From: Gammaproteobacteria bacterium
Lineage (GTDB): Bacteria > Pseudomonadota > Gammaproteobacteria > Pseudomonadales > Azotimanducaceae
Length of the DNA: 41,552 bases
NCBI GenBank assembly: GCA_028820495.1
Contig: JAPPIX010000274.1
Span: forward strand, 1 to 41,552
Direction of reading: 5' to 3'
This document shows, one piece after another, positions 1 to 8,814 of this stretch (position 1 is its first letter; each line of letters opens with the position of its first letter). The position numbers and the translations under genes were made by a program. The notes beneath the pieces are model-generated. The model was not told the DNA's origin, did no database searches, and saw nothing but the letters and a program-made list of their open reading frames with translations.

Positions 1-2
1 AC

Positions 3-911
3 AACCCGGCTCAAGCTCTCTTAAATTGGACAACTCGTGCAACATCCGGGCTAGAGGAGCTGGAGAAAACCGACATAGCGGATCATGCGCTTGGCGCATT
101 GCGCAAGAGCAATATTGAAGAGGTCGTCATTTTAGGGCGCAGAAGTCACTTGCATGCTGCGTACAACAACCCTGAGTTGGAAGAGTTTGCGTATTTGCCG
201 GGTGTGGAAATCAGGGCAGAGGGAGATGGTTTGCCTTCCCACAATGACGAGGTGTTAGATGAACTGGACTGGGTAACAAAACGCAAGCTCAAGACCTTGT
301 CCCGGTTGGCTGAGCGTAAGGTTGATGTAACCAACAAACGAATTGTTTTTCGCTTTTTGTCTTCACCGGCTGAATTGGTTGGAAATGGCAGGGTGGAGAA
401 AATTCAGGTGATTCGCAACCGCCTTGAGCTAAATGAAGATGGCAAAATGGTAGCACGACCCACAGGGGAAAAGACCATGATTGAGACCGGTCTTGTCCTG
501 CGCGCCATAGGTTATCGCGGCCACCCATTCCCGGGATTGCCTTTTGATGAGAGTCGTGGCGTGATCGACAATGTCGTTGGCAGAGTCGCTGACAAGGGTG
601 AAGTGAGGCCAGGGGTGTACGTTGTCGGCTGGATAAAGCGAGGGCCGCAAGGCATTATTGGTACCAATAAACAGTGTGCTGTAGAAACAGTAAGCCACCT
701 ATTATCTGATGTGTCCGCGGGCAGAATTGGCGACAAATCTCCGCTTTCATCCACCGAAGTTTCAGCGGCGATCGCATTGCGAAAAAAAGAGGTGGTTTCT
801 GAGTCAGGTTGGCGAAAAATAGATGTCTCTGAACGAAGGAAAGGGAAGAGATCGGGCCGCCCCCGCGTTAAATTCTGCTCTGTCGACGAAATGATCGATA
901 ATTCGGCTTGA
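3..911 (+). CDS. fprA: Ferredoxin-NADP+ reductase, FprA/adrenodoxin-reductase type (5' partial)
   Basis: FAD- and NADP-dependent flavoenzyme that passes electrons between NADPH and ferredoxin in the cytoplasm. The frame is open to the window edge: before the TTG at 99 it already reads a TDIADHAL block followed by EEVVILGRR, typical of the NADP-binding part of this family. The TTG is therefore not the true start and the gene is cut by the window. The C-terminal flavin-binding signature GWIKRGPQGIIGTNK (about 611-665) is nearly diagnostic. The N-terminal FAD Rossmann motif lies outside the window. The stop codon lies in a hairpin (905-929), and the next gene converges from the other strand. The visible part is intact. 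The family is seen directly; the physiological partner is unknown. Confidence 0.88.
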   Translation, partial: NPAQALLNWTTRATSGLEELEKTDIADHALGALRKSNIEEVVILGRRSHLHAAYNNPELEEFAYLPGVEIRAEGDGLPSHNDEVLDELDWVTKRKLKTLSRLAERKVDVTNKRIVFRFLSSPAELVGNGRVEKIQVIRNRLELNEDGKMVARPTGEKTMIETGLVLRAIGYRGHPFPGLPFDESRGVIDNVVGRVADKGEVRPGVYVVGWIKRGPQGIIGTNKQCAVETVSHLLSDVSAGRIGDKSPLSSTEVSAAIALRKKEVVSESGWRKIDVSERRKGKRSGRPRVKFCSVDEMIDNSA

Positions 912-929
912 CTTCGTAGCGGTCAAGCC
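905..929 (+). terminator. Hairpin at the end of the fprA-like gene
   Basis: GGCTTGAC (905-912) pairs with GTCAAGCC (922-929) across a 9-nt loop and overlaps the stop codon. There is no T-run after it, so intrinsic termination is uncertain. The position, between convergent genes, fits a terminator or an RNA 3'-end stabiliser. Confidence 0.4.
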
Positions 930-1018
930 ATCCGCAATGTCAACCCTCAGCCCGCTCTTGCCCAGAAGTCGATGGTCGTTCAGTGCCGGCATTTCGGTGC
1001 TCCTTCAAAAGCCGATCA

Positions 1019-2866
1019 TTAAGTCTCAGAGCTAGGAATGATCGGCAGCAGAATGTAGGACGGTCTCTCCGCATCGTGAAAGACCGTTTGCTCGGCAACG
1101 ATCATCTCGTTGCCGGTGTCGATGAACAGGCTTTTCCCCGTATTGGGATTGGGGTCGAACAACGGAAAGTTGCTGGACGACACCTGCACGCGGATTCGAT
1201 GACCGGCCTTAAACACGTAGCTCGTCGGCGACAGCTCGATTTCCAATTCCTGCACCTCGTTCGGCGTGACCGGACCGGGGGCATCCTTGCGGTGTCGCAG
1301 CCTCGTTACGCCGTCGCAGATGTTGTAGGAGTTGCCCTCAGCGTTCACATCCAGCAGCTTGCCGGTGAAATCGGTATCCACTGCCGATGTCGCAGCCCAG
1401 AGTTTCATGCTGACCGGCCCTGTTACCTCAAGGGGCGCCTCAAGGGGCTTGGAAGTGTAGACGAGCACATCCGGCCGCGACTCAATCTCGCTTTGCTCGA
1501 ACATGCCGGGCGGTATTCCGAGATTGAGGAATGTTCCGCCTTTGGAAGGCACTGGGTCCGCCGGGTCATAGCGAAAACGATCAGCCTCGCCGGATGTTGG
1601 CTGTTCCCAAGAAAGTCCGCCATCTCCGCTGGCCCTGTTGGCACTGCCACCGCTTTTCAAGTAGAGAGGCGTCCACTGTGTGCGCGAGAGCGGCCACTCC
1701 CATTCGTCGCGCCAGGCGTTGTCGCCCTGCACGTAGAGGGTGATTGGCGCTTCGTCAACAAGACCAGTGTCGATGTCCTTGAGCCACTGGTCATTCCAGC
1801 GCCCATAGAGTGCCCCGTTCTCCTTGGCGGGCGTCTTGACCAGCATGTTCATGTCGATGGCGACATCGCAGGGAAAAAGCACTTCACCCATCGGCACGGC
1901 TTGCGGATTGTTGTGCGTGGCGTGGGCATCCGGCGACACAATCAGCTTTTGAAACGGCCCATCCTCTTTGGCGCTTAAAGCCGCGAAATCCTTGAGCTGG
2001 CCGCGCACGAACAGGTCGTGCCAGCCTGCGAGGTGCAGCATCGGAATTGAAACATCGTCACGCCTGAGCGTCCAGTCAAAGGACTGCCAGAACGGTGCGT
2101 CCGGATCGTCGATGTTGCGCAGCCAATCCGTCAGCCAGGGTGCATAAGCCTCAAGTTGCGATGCGGCCTCGTTGAGCGGCATGGACAGGTAGGCCTCGGA
2201 TTTACGGGCGATGCTCTGTTGCAGGTCCACCAACGCCTGCTGCAACTCCGCCGCTTCCGGGCTGGAGGGATCGGCGCTCATGCTCTGAATCATTAGGGGG
2301 ATCAGTTTTGCCGAGGTCTCGCGCAAGTCCTTCAATGCGGAATGCTCATCCGAGTACTCGATGGCCCGTCGGCGATTCTCTTCGTCGGCAAGCGACGCAT
2401 GCCACAAAAGGAAGATGTCCAACTGCACCACGCCCCGCGCATAGAACCCGAAGCCGTTGAACAGGCTGCCGGTAATCATCGGCGAGGCCATGAGCAGCCC
2501 TTGGGGGTTCTCCACCGCCGGCAGCCATTGCGTCGCACCGACGTAGGAGCCGCTGGCCATTCCAATCCTGCCGTTGCACCAAGCCTGATCGCGCAGCCAT
2601 CCTATCAGGTCCACGCCGTCCTCGGCTTCCTGGGCCAACGGCTGAAACCGGCCTTCCGATTCGAACCGGCCGCGGGCATCCTGCAGCGCAACGACATACC
2701 CATCGCCCGTCATCTGATCGAATCCAAGCGGCATCATTTCCTTGTCATAGGGCGTGCGAATGGCGATCACAGGCCAAGGTGCCGTGTCCCGATCATCGGG
2801 AAAGAAGAGCTTGGTGGCCAACCCAACGCCATCGCGCATGGGGACCATGTTGTTTTCGACTCTCAT
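1019..2866 (-). CDS. CocE/NonD family alpha/beta hydrolase (X-Pro dipeptidyl-peptidase S15 fold)
   Basis: Serine hydrolase of 615 residues that cleaves ester or amide bonds; the substrate is not predictable from sequence. The N-terminal alpha/beta-hydrolase part shows RTPYDK with the presumed oxyanion-hole Tyr40, and the nucleophile elbow GMASGSYVG with Ser107, like the cocaine esterase GxSYxG. Further along are GWHDLFVRG (Asp284, probable acid) and SPDAHATH (His315 or His318, probable base). The C-terminal third is the beta-rich jelly-roll domain of this family. No signal peptide is visible. AGGAGGAG sits a few bases before the ATG. It is the last gene of a minus-strand group (AraC regulator, two SnoaL-like genes, this hydrolase) and also has its own promoter-like sequence. 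The family is clear; the biological substrate is unknown. Confidence 0.88.
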   Translation of the reverse strand: MRVENNMVPMRDGVGLATKLFFPDDRDTAPWPVIAIRTPYDKEMMPLGFDQMTGDGYVVALQDARGRFESEGRFQPLAQEAEDGVDLIGWLRDQAWCNGRIGMASGSYVGATQWLPAVENPQGLLMASPMITGSLFNGFGFYARGVVQLDIFLLWHASLADEENRRRAIEYSDEHSALKDLRETSAKLIPLMIQSMSADPSSPEAAELQQALVDLQQSIARKSEAYLSMPLNEAASQLEAYAPWLTDWLRNIDDPDAPFWQSFDWTLRRDDVSIPMLHLAGWHDLFVRGQLKDFAALSAKEDGPFQKLIVSPDAHATHNNPQAVPMGEVLFPCDVAIDMNMLVKTPAKENGALYGRWNDQWLKDIDTGLVDEAPITLYVQGDNAWRDEWEWPLSRTQWTPLYLKSGGSANRASGDGGLSWEQPTSGEADRFRYDPADPVPSKGGTFLNLGIPPGMFEQSEIESRPDVLVYTSKPLEAPLEVTGPVSMKLWAATSAVDTDFTGKLLDVNAEGNSYNICDGVTRLRHRKDAPGPVTPNEVQELEIELSPTSYVFKAGHRIRVQVSSSNFPLFDPNPNTGKSLFIDTGNEMIVAEQTVFHDAERPSYILLPIIPSSET

Positions 2867-2889
2867 GGAAGGCTCCTCCTGACCGACTG

Positions 2890-2919
2890 ATTACACAAAG
2901 CTGGTGTTGGCGACGTCAA
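2890..2919 (-). promoter_or_regulatory. Sigma70-like promoter for the CocE-type hydrolase
   Basis: On the minus strand, TTGACG (2919-2914), an 18-nt spacer and TGTAAT (2895-2890) put transcription start near 2883. That leaves a short leader carrying AGGAGGAG before the ATG at 2866. The 141-bp gap to the upstream gene supports separate transcription. Confidence 0.5.
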
Positions 2920-3007
2920 CTACACCCGTTCACGGTTGAGTGCAGCGAGCGTCACCTAGTCAGGTCCGGTATACGCAACATTGGGCTTGACCGGGCGCTG
3001 AATGCGC

Positions 3008-3469
3008 TCAGGCCGGCACTGCTGGGCTCGGCACGTTGAATCCGAATGATTGCAGCAACGGCACCGGGTTCCAGTACTCGTTGATGCGGTGAATCTTGCC
3101 GTCCTTGAACCTGACCCTGACCGCGATGACCACATCCAGGGCATCCTGCTCACTGATCTGGAGATCATGCACACCCCAAAGGGCGGCAAACGACCCTTTC
3201 GGGCGAAATGACCAGCGCGCGAACCCTTCTTGGTCGTCGCCCACATAGCCCAGGAATTCGACGCCGAAAGCCATGCTTTGCGGACCCGACTTTTCCTCCG
3301 CAGTGAGCGCGAAACCGGGCCAGACCTGAGCCTTGCCAACCAGCTTCACCCCGGCCGGCTCGTCGTCCACGACGATATCGTCGTGGACGATCTGATCGAA
3401 CAGTTCTCGATCGCCCGCATCCCTGGCCTGCATGTAGAGCCAAGTCTTCACCTTGTCTTCGGGGGTCAT
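3008..3469 (-). CDS. SnoaL/NTF2-like protein 2
   Basis: Small alpha+beta cone-fold protein of 153 residues. The family includes ketosteroid isomerase, polyketide cyclases and many proteins of unknown function. It begins with the family-typical helix TPEDKVKTWLYMQARDAGD and ends with the strand block VRVRFKDGKIHRINEYWNP, where the 'dGKI..i.ey.np' pattern is characteristic. I chose ATG 3469 because GAGGGG lies about 7 nt before it. An in-frame GTG at 3487, also preceded by a purine-rich stretch, would add six residues. It lies about 30 bp downstream of the other SnoaL-like gene, so the two are probably cotranscribed and may act on the same small hydrophobic substrate. No catalytic residue can be assigned with certainty. 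Confidence 0.78.
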   Translation of the reverse strand: MTPEDKVKTWLYMQARDAGDRELFDQIVHDDIVVDDEPAGVKLVGKAQVWPGFALTAEEKSGPQSMAFGVEFLGYVGDDQEGFARWSFRPKGSFAALWGVHDLQISEQDALDVVIAVRVRFKDGKIHRINEYWNPVPLLQSFGFNVPSPAVPA

Positions 3470-3501
3470 GGGTTTCCCCTCATTCACTCAACTCCCGCCC
3501 C

Positions 3502-3996
3502 TCAACTCCTGCGATCTGGGTGCATCTCATCTTCTTCCCACTGCCCTTCGCTAAAGTCCACCCGATGGTTGCAACTCTCGCCCATCAGGTCGGTAACTAA
3601 CATGTGCGTGACGTACTGCCACTTGCCTTCCGCGTTGCGCTTGAAGGTGTCGTGATAGGTTCCGCAGAAAATCGGTTGCAGTGGAAACCCGACCTCGGGC
3701 ACAGCTTGCATGATGGTCAGGTAGCAGCGCGACTTCGCTGTTCCGGCCTCTTCATCCACTTCGATCTTCAGGTTGGTAATCTGGTGCTGGGTTTGATTGC
3801 GCTGGTCGGGCCCCCAGCGCCGGTGGGCTTTCTTCGACCACTCGGCCATCTCGCTGGCCGGCGTTTCCGTCATGTTGGGCGGCGCAATCAACGTACAATC
3901 CCGGAACAGCTCCGTCATCATTTCGTACTCCTTCTCGTTGTCGATCAGCCAAGCCATGTCATAGACGAGGTTTTCGATTTCCCGGTAGCTGTCCAA
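3502..3996 (-). CDS. SnoaL/NTF2-like protein 1, probable TTG start
   Basis: Cone-fold protein of about 164 residues, resembling SnoaL-like proteins and ring-hydroxylating-dioxygenase beta subunits: an N-terminal helix with IENLVYDMAWLIDNEKEYEMM, then strands ending in a YHDTFKRNAEGKWQYVTHM block. Two upstream ATGs (4029, 4014) lack a good ribosome site, while AAAGGAGAG stands 5-7 nt before TTG 3996. TTG is therefore the best-supported start, making the longer forms (169 or 175 residues) less likely. It is the first of two adjacent SnoaL-like genes and lies downstream of an AraC-type regulator. A role in modifying or hydrating a ring compound is only an inference from the family. Confidence 0.75.
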   Translation of the reverse strand: MDSYREIENLVYDMAWLIDNEKEYEMMTELFRDCTLIAPPNMTETPASEMAEWSKKAHRRWGPDQRNQTQHQITNLKIEVDEEAGTAKSRCYLTIMQAVPEVGFPLQPIFCGTYHDTFKRNAEGKWQYVTHMLVTDLMGESCNHRVDFSEGQWEEDEMHPDRRS

Positions 3997-4152
3997 TGTT
4001 CTCTCCTTTCTCATTTCGCCTTGCGGCATCGATCAATCAACACGACCAGCGCCCCTTTCCGGACCGGCTTTCTCCTTTCGAAGAACGCCGGATTCACGCC
4101 CCTATCCTACTCGCAGACCCAGGGAGATCGTGGCCACATGTTCAACCAGAAG

Positions 4153-4196
4153 ACTTGACTTGACCTTAAAGTCCTTTCTGCAGTGCGAAATGCACT
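4153..4196 (-). promoter_or_regulatory. Possible operator between the AraC gene and its downstream genes
   Basis: This 190-bp gap holds a perfect inverted repeat AGTGC-N5-GCACT (4182-4196) and, 20 bp away, the tandem pentamer ACTTGACTTG (4153-4162). AraC-type regulators usually bind direct repeats, so the tandem pair is a candidate site. No convincing -35/-10 pair was found beside it. Confidence 0.25.
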
Positions 4197-4219
4197 TCTG
4201 CCCCCGGCATTGTCCCGTT

Positions 4220-5260
4220 TTAGCGCCGCCGGACGGCAGTGGGCTGGATACCGAAGGTCTTCTTGAACGCCCGGTCAAATCCGCTCACATCGCTGTAGCC
4301 CACGGCGCGGCAGATGTCGCCAATGGGCTGTTCGGTCGTTGTCAACAGCTTTTCGGCACGCTGCATCCGGGTCTGGACGACATACTGATGAACGGTCATC
4401 TTGTAATGGGCCTTGAACAATGCCGTCGTCCGATTGGCGCCAAACCCCGCGATGCTGGAGAGCATATCAAGGGACAAGTCTCCCGCCGGATTGTTTTCAA
4501 TGTGCTGCCGGACACGTTCGAGGTTATGCCGGTCCGACTGGGACAATCGGTATGGTGGGGCAGCCTCCCTCTCGCTCAACCGCACGGAACGGACTTCCAA
4601 GAGACACAATAGCTCATTGGCCTTGGCTTTGAGGTAGCTGTAGCGTAGTTTCCCTTCAAAGTCCGCATGCAGCATCTCGTATGCGCATTTGCGGAGCATT
4701 GCGCCAGCGCCATCGTGGCTGAAGTAGGACTCCTGATCCTCCATCTCGGCCACACAGTCCCTGAGAACTGAGAGTATGTTGGTCACCTCCACGTCCAGTA
4801 TTTTGTTGTCTTCAGGCAATGAAACAGGCAGTGCCAGATCCACCGCCACAAAACTGGATTTCTCTGGAAGCCTGCGTTCCATCCGGCCGCGGCCGCTGAC
4901 CTCACCGAAAAACATCAAATTGTTCCTCGACGTGTTGAGCACCGGGACAACCTCCTCCATCGGACGCAACTGCACGCCGAAGTGGACGGAATCGTCGCGG
5001 AGCGCTCGATGGAACATTGTGCGTTCCGGCGTAATCGACACTAAAGTCAAAATGAGATGTGGATCAAGGCTCACGTACTCCACGAATCCTTGGGCCCTGC
5101 ATGGCGCGAAGTCACGCCGAATCCCTTTGCCATGGCAACTAACGCTGAGGGTGCCCTCTGCAGCGTCCGTGGTTAGAACGCCTTCTACCTGAGACCCCAA
5201 GCCATCGAGCGCGTTGCGAGCATCCCAATAGGGCCGATACCAAGTATCGAGCGACATCAT
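4220..5260 (-). CDS. AraC family transcriptional regulator
   Basis: DNA-binding regulator of about 346 residues. The C-terminal ~100 residues form the double helix-turn-helix of AraC/XylS proteins: LSLDMLSSIAGFGANRT is the first HTH, and GDICRAVGYSDVSGFDRAFK followed by FGIQP is the second HTH with the family signature. The long N-terminal part, about 240 residues, should sense an effector but matches no cupin pattern I can recognise. ATG 5260 (with a second ATG at 5257) is used here; an in-frame TTG at 5281 would add seven residues, and neither has a strong ribosome site. It is followed on the same strand by the SnoaL-like and CocE-type genes, so local regulation of that group is likely but unproven. 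Confidence 0.87.
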   Translation of the reverse strand: MMSLDTWYRPYWDARNALDGLGSQVEGVLTTDAAEGTLSVSCHGKGIRRDFAPCRAQGFVEYVSLDPHLILTLVSITPERTMFHRALRDDSVHFGVQLRPMEEVVPVLNTSRNNLMFFGEVSGRGRMERRLPEKSSFVAVDLALPVSLPEDNKILDVEVTNILSVLRDCVAEMEDQESYFSHDGAGAMLRKCAYEMLHADFEGKLRYSYLKAKANELLCLLEVRSVRLSEREAAPPYRLSQSDRHNLERVRQHIENNPAGDLSLDMLSSIAGFGANRTTALFKAHYKMTVHQYVVQTRMQRAEKLLTTTEQPIGDICRAVGYSDVSGFDRAFKKTFGIQPTAVRRR

Positions 5261-5281
5261 GAAGTCAAAATTCTGCCTCAA

Positions 5282-5574
5282 TTGACCTAGGTCCCGTGTC
5301 CGCTGGTTCCGCTATAGATGTTTACCAATCCTTGCGGTAGTTGGCAAACGAGGGCGCTGCTACTTTGCAATGCCTATAGCCGAGTAAGCGGCGGCGGCGC
5401 GGTGACGCCGGAAAACTCAAGTCGCCGATGCCAAGGTGGGCATGGGTTTAGCATGTGCTGGAGCATGTTGAGAGGCATGCATGAGTATTGCTGGGAAGGG
5501 TGCAAGTGAGCGGCGCAGTCCCTTTCGGTGCGGTAGTATTATCGGCGAGAGGCGGCGTTGGCAGCGAATCTCCC
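5282..5574. other. Intergenic region without a clear gene
   Basis: This gap separates the divergent AraC and nucleotidyltransferase genes. I see no convincing promoter hexamer pair or terminator. In-frame TTG (5488) and GTG (5506) codons precede the nucleotidyltransferase ATG, but the added residues look non-homologous. Short open frames here have no recognisable features. Confidence 0.4.
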
Positions 5575-6393
5575 ATGTCCGAACCAGACATACAACTTCA
5601 CAAATCCCTGCGCGATACGTTCCACAAACTCGACAGAGCGCTCTCGCCGCTATTCCAGGAAGGCGCGGTTCGCATGGGCGGCGGCTCCATCCTCGCCGCC
5701 CTTTGGCAGCACAGGCTGTCGACGGACATCGACCTGTCCATGCCCTTGGCCTCATGGATGGAGGCGCAACAAGGCAACCCCGGCATCTTCAGGGAGATGG
5801 CAGGGGCACTGTTTGACGCTAATCTGATAGCTCCGCAGGATCTGCCGGACCCATCGACGCTGCGGATTGGGACCAGCCTTCAGTTGCATAGTGGGGAACG
5901 TATTCCGGGTTGCGCGCCGTGGAGCCTATGCACCAGCATCTCGGAAAGTTCGAACCCTGCGGCGGACGGCCCTGTTAGGCACATTGAGAACACCGTCATC
6001 GTCGCTTCGCCGCTGCACCGCATCATGCATGGCAAGCTGTTCGGCCGCATGGGCCGCAGGCGCGCCCCCCGAGGTGACGCCGGCCTACGGACGCCCCAGC
6101 GTGATCTGTACGACATCGCGGTCTGCATGGCGAGGGAGCCTGAGGTCATTGCCGAAGTGCTGGAGGGCAAACCCGGTGAGATGCTTCGGCAGGTCGTACA
6201 GAACCTTCGCGAAGGGCCGCGCGACCCCACGAGGGGAAACAGCGGGCGCCCAATCATCCAAGGCACCTACAAGGTCGAAATGGTGGGGATTGGCGAGCGC
6301 ATCGCCAATGCTCTGGAGGCGGGCGACCTGTCGTTGATGCCCGTCGCCAAACGCATCCCGCGGCGCACACCGTCAAGGGGTGACCCGCCATGA
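5575..6393 (+). CDS. AbiEii-like nucleotidyltransferase (possible toxin)
   Basis: Protein of 272 residues with the nucleotidyltransferase (MNT/DUF1814) signature. MGGGSILAALWQHRLSTDIDLSM (residues 34-56) carries the glycine-rich turn and the metal-binding pair Asp51/Asp53. A later block reads HGKLFGRMGRR then TPQRDLYDIAV, matching the conserved lysine and RDLxD helix of AbiEii/AbiGii proteins. In the AbiE family such enzymes transfer nucleotides and act as type IV toxins. The start is ATG 5575, close to the conserved core; longer forms from TTG 5488 or GTG 5506 are possible. Its stop overlaps the next ATG in an ATGA junction, so the two are translationally coupled. No AbiEi-like winged-helix antitoxin gene precedes it, which departs from the classic AbiE order. 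Confidence 0.75.
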   Translation: MSEPDIQLHKSLRDTFHKLDRALSPLFQEGAVRMGGGSILAALWQHRLSTDIDLSMPLASWMEAQQGNPGIFREMAGALFDANLIAPQDLPDPSTLRIGTSLQLHSGERIPGCAPWSLCTSISESSNPAADGPVRHIENTVIVASPLHRIMHGKLFGRMGRRRAPRGDAGLRTPQRDLYDIAVCMAREPEVIAEVLEGKPGEMLRQVVQNLREGPRDPTRGNSGRPIIQGTYKVEMVGIGERIANALEAGDLSLMPVAKRIPRRTPSRGDPP

Positions 6394-7034
6394 GATCCGA
6401 CCTCTGGGCGCACGAGGGCTGTGAGCCGCTCCCGCCCGACCAAATCCTGCCCGACGGAGTGGAGAGCCACGACCACCCGCTGATGGCGCGCCCCCTGCGG
6501 CCCCTTGCCGATTTCGACCGTCCCGAACTAAAACGTTTCGCGGACGCAGACCTGCCTAGCTACCTCGCCAACGGCGGCCCGGATTGGTTTTTGAACAAGC
6601 ACTGCGCGGGGCTGGCACACGGCCTGCGCATCACCGTCGCCGACTTCCGCCGCATTCTGGACACCGGCGAATTCAGCCAGAAGGAGCTGTTCGCCTTGGA
6701 ATGGGCCTTTGGCGGCATGCGAACGGAGTTCGTGTTCGCCCCAACGCTGATGCACGGTACACGGGTGACCATCTTCCAAATGGCAAGGCTGTTTTGGAAC
6801 CTGTTCGATGGCGCCGCATTCGGTACGCACGCCTACCTGAATCAGTGGAGCGACGACCCAAGCCGCCCATTGCCCGCCGTGTCGGAACTGACCCGTGCTC
6901 TGGCGGTCCCGGCACGAATATCACAGCACTACCGAATGGGGCTGATCAGCCGGGAACGCGCGGAGGCGGACCTAGAGCGCTTCCCCTGGCCCCCCGATCT
7001 GAAGTGGGACCCATTCGTCGGCCCGCCGGATTGA
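6390..7034 (+). CDS. Unrecognised protein coupled to the AbiEii-like gene
   Basis: 214-residue protein that I do not recognise. It starts within the stop codon of the nucleotidyltransferase gene (ATGA), so the pair is almost certainly one translational unit. No signal peptide or transmembrane segment is evident. The central part is predicted helical (residues about 60-130, with WFLNKHCAGLAHGLRITVADFRR and FGGMRTEFVFAPTLMHG), and the C-terminus is proline- and tryptophan-rich. The helix around ISQHYRMGLISRERAEADLERFPWP might be part of a DNA-binding fold, but that is weak. From context it is a candidate antitoxin or substrate-specificity partner. It could also be a conserved protein unrelated to toxicity. 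Confidence 0.6.
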   Translation: MRSDLWAHEGCEPLPPDQILPDGVESHDHPLMARPLRPLADFDRPELKRFADADLPSYLANGGPDWFLNKHCAGLAHGLRITVADFRRILDTGEFSQKELFALEWAFGGMRTEFVFAPTLMHGTRVTIFQMARLFWNLFDGAAFGTHAYLNQWSDDPSRPLPAVSELTRALAVPARISQHYRMGLISRERAEADLERFPWPPDLKWDPFVGPPD

Positions 7035-7082
7035 ACGACCGCATGCGGTTTGTTCCACTAGGAAGTCGGTGAGACCTGCGGG

Positions 7083-8633
7083 CTAGACCTTCCTCTCCCG
7101 CCCCTCCCAGTAGGGCTGCCGCAGTTCGTTCTTGAGCACCTTGCCGGTGGGATTGAGTGGCAGTTCATCAACAAATTTGTATTGCCGCGGGCGCTTGAAT
7201 TTCGCCAAGCCCGATTCCAGAAATGCCGCCAACTCCGCCTCGGTGAGTGACTTCTCGGGCGCCACAACCACGAAGGCCAAAATCTGTTCGCCAAAGTCAT
7301 CATGGGGAATGCCGATGACCGCGCAGTTTTCGACTTCGGAATGCGCAAAAATCGCTTCTTCGATTTCCGCCGGATAGATGTTCACGCCACCGGCCACAAT
7401 CATGTCCTTGATGCGATCGGTGATGAACAGGTGGCCGTCCCCGTCCACGTGCCCCACGTCGCCGGTGCGATAAAAGCCGTCCTTGATGGTTTCTTCGCCG
7501 AGATCCGGTTTGCCCAAGTAGTTTTTGAGCACTAGCGGCGTTCTCACGGCAATTTCGCCCGTAACGCCTTGATCGACGGCGTTCCAGTCGTCATCGATGA
7601 TCTCGATTTCGACTTCGTCATAGGGCGTGCCTGAGCTTCCTGGCTTACGCAGCTGATCTGCCGGCGAGATATAGGTCAACATGCCAGCCTCACTGCATCC
7701 ATAGGACTCCCAAAGCACGTCATCACCCACATTCGCAACGATCCACTCCTTCAGGCTTTGCGGTACGGGGGCGGCGCCCGTGTTCAGTGACTCAAGGGAT
7801 GAGACGTCATAGCTTCTAAACGTCTCATCCGGCAACGCCTGTATCCTGAGCAGCATGGTCGGCACCGTTGTCCAAACCTGAATGGCGTGCTTCTCGATGA
7901 GTTTGAGCGCCTCCTCTGGATCGTAGGGATCAAGGAGTACGACCGTCCCGCCGTACTGGCTGCCGACGCGCGCCGCAGCGGGGCCTGCACCGTGATGGAC
8001 CGGCAGCGACAGCAAAATGACCGGCTTTTCTGGATGCGGCGGCACTCGACTGACGGACTTGAGGTAGTTGATCACCTTCCGCGCATTCGCCGGATCGACA
8101 GCCGCGGGAGGCACGCCCTTGGGCTTGCCGGTGGTGCCGGAGGTGTAGAGGATGAAATCAGCGCGCGCCGTTCCAAATCGGGGACTGGGCTGGCCGGATG
8201 CGATCAAGTCTTCGTAACGGGTGCCGGGCTGCCCTTCCGACTGCCCAACAGTGACCAGGTGGCCAACATTCAATTCGCCCCAGAGAGAGGCATCGGCATC
8301 ATCGCAGGCAAGACCGGCTGCTCCGCTGTCCTCAAGGATGTAGGCCGCCTCTGAAGGCGTCAGCTTCCAGTTGACGGCAACTTGCGCCACCCCCAGCTTT
8401 TGCAAGGCGCGCTGGACAACAAACCAGGGAAACCCAAGCCTGAAGCGCATTCCGAGTCTGTCACCCGCCTTCAGCCCTTGCGCAGCCAGCGAATCCGCCA
8501 CCCTGTCTGACTTCTCGTTCCATTCGCCGTAGGTCATGGCGACATCGCCACAGATGACGGCGACGCGGTCCGGGTCTTCCGCAGCCCAGTATTCAGGGGT
8601 TCCCCGCTCAGCTCGCTCAAGCATGGTATCCAC
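7083..8633 (-). CDS. AMP-forming acyl-CoA synthetase (FadD/CaiC-like)
   Basis: Cytoplasmic ligase of 516 residues that activates a carboxylic acid with ATP and joins it to CoA. The adenylate-forming motifs are all present in order: P-loop LYTSGTTGKPKGV, the ESYGCSEAG block that positions adenylate, YRTGDVG with the ATP-ribose Asp, the hinge block DRIKDMIVAGGVNIYPAEIE, and the catalytic lysine in PLNPTGKVLK. Start: GTG 8633 or ATG 8624, three codons apart; AGG precedes both. It points away from the 18-kb oxidative gene train and its promoter region shares the 233-bp gap with that train, so it may activate an acid produced by the train's dehydrogenases. The chain length or ring nature of the substrate cannot be told from sequence. 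Confidence 0.9.
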   Translation of the reverse strand: MDTMLERAERGTPEYWAAEDPDRVAVICGDVAMTYGEWNEKSDRVADSLAAQGLKAGDRLGMRFRLGFPWFVVQRALQKLGVAQVAVNWKLTPSEAAYILEDSGAAGLACDDADASLWGELNVGHLVTVGQSEGQPGTRYEDLIASGQPSPRFGTARADFILYTSGTTGKPKGVPPAAVDPANARKVINYLKSVSRVPPHPEKPVILLSLPVHHGAGPAAARVGSQYGGTVVLLDPYDPEEALKLIEKHAIQVWTTVPTMLLRIQALPDETFRSYDVSSLESLNTGAAPVPQSLKEWIVANVGDDVLWESYGCSEAGMLTYISPADQLRKPGSSGTPYDEVEIEIIDDDWNAVDQGVTGEIAVRTPLVLKNYLGKPDLGEETIKDGFYRTGDVGHVDGDGHLFITDRIKDMIVAGGVNIYPAEIEEAIFAHSEVENCAVIGIPHDDFGEQILAFVVVAPEKSLTEAELAAFLESGLAKFKRPRQYKFVDELPLNPTGKVLKNELRQPYWEGRERKV

Positions 8634-8814
8634 ACCTATCCATTTGAGTGATCCGAAATCGTGATCCCAAATATAGCTGCCCGACTATGCATTTCCTGTC
8701 ATGGCGTGGATTTTCTCCATGACTCCTCGCCTCGAATCCGGTGCATTTAGCTTAATGAAGGTGCATACGTCCACATCACTGATCTATAAAGGTACCGATA
8801 GGAACCAATGGTTG

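Noticed and set aside
983..1978. Long plus-strand open frame opposite the CocE-type hydrolase
   Set aside because: Arginine- and histidine-rich shadow frame with no recognisable motif; the minus-strand gene explains it.
7038..7049. ACCGCATGCGGT, perfect palindrome between convergent genes
   Set aside because: Only a 4-bp stem around a CATG loop and no T-run; not a convincing terminator.
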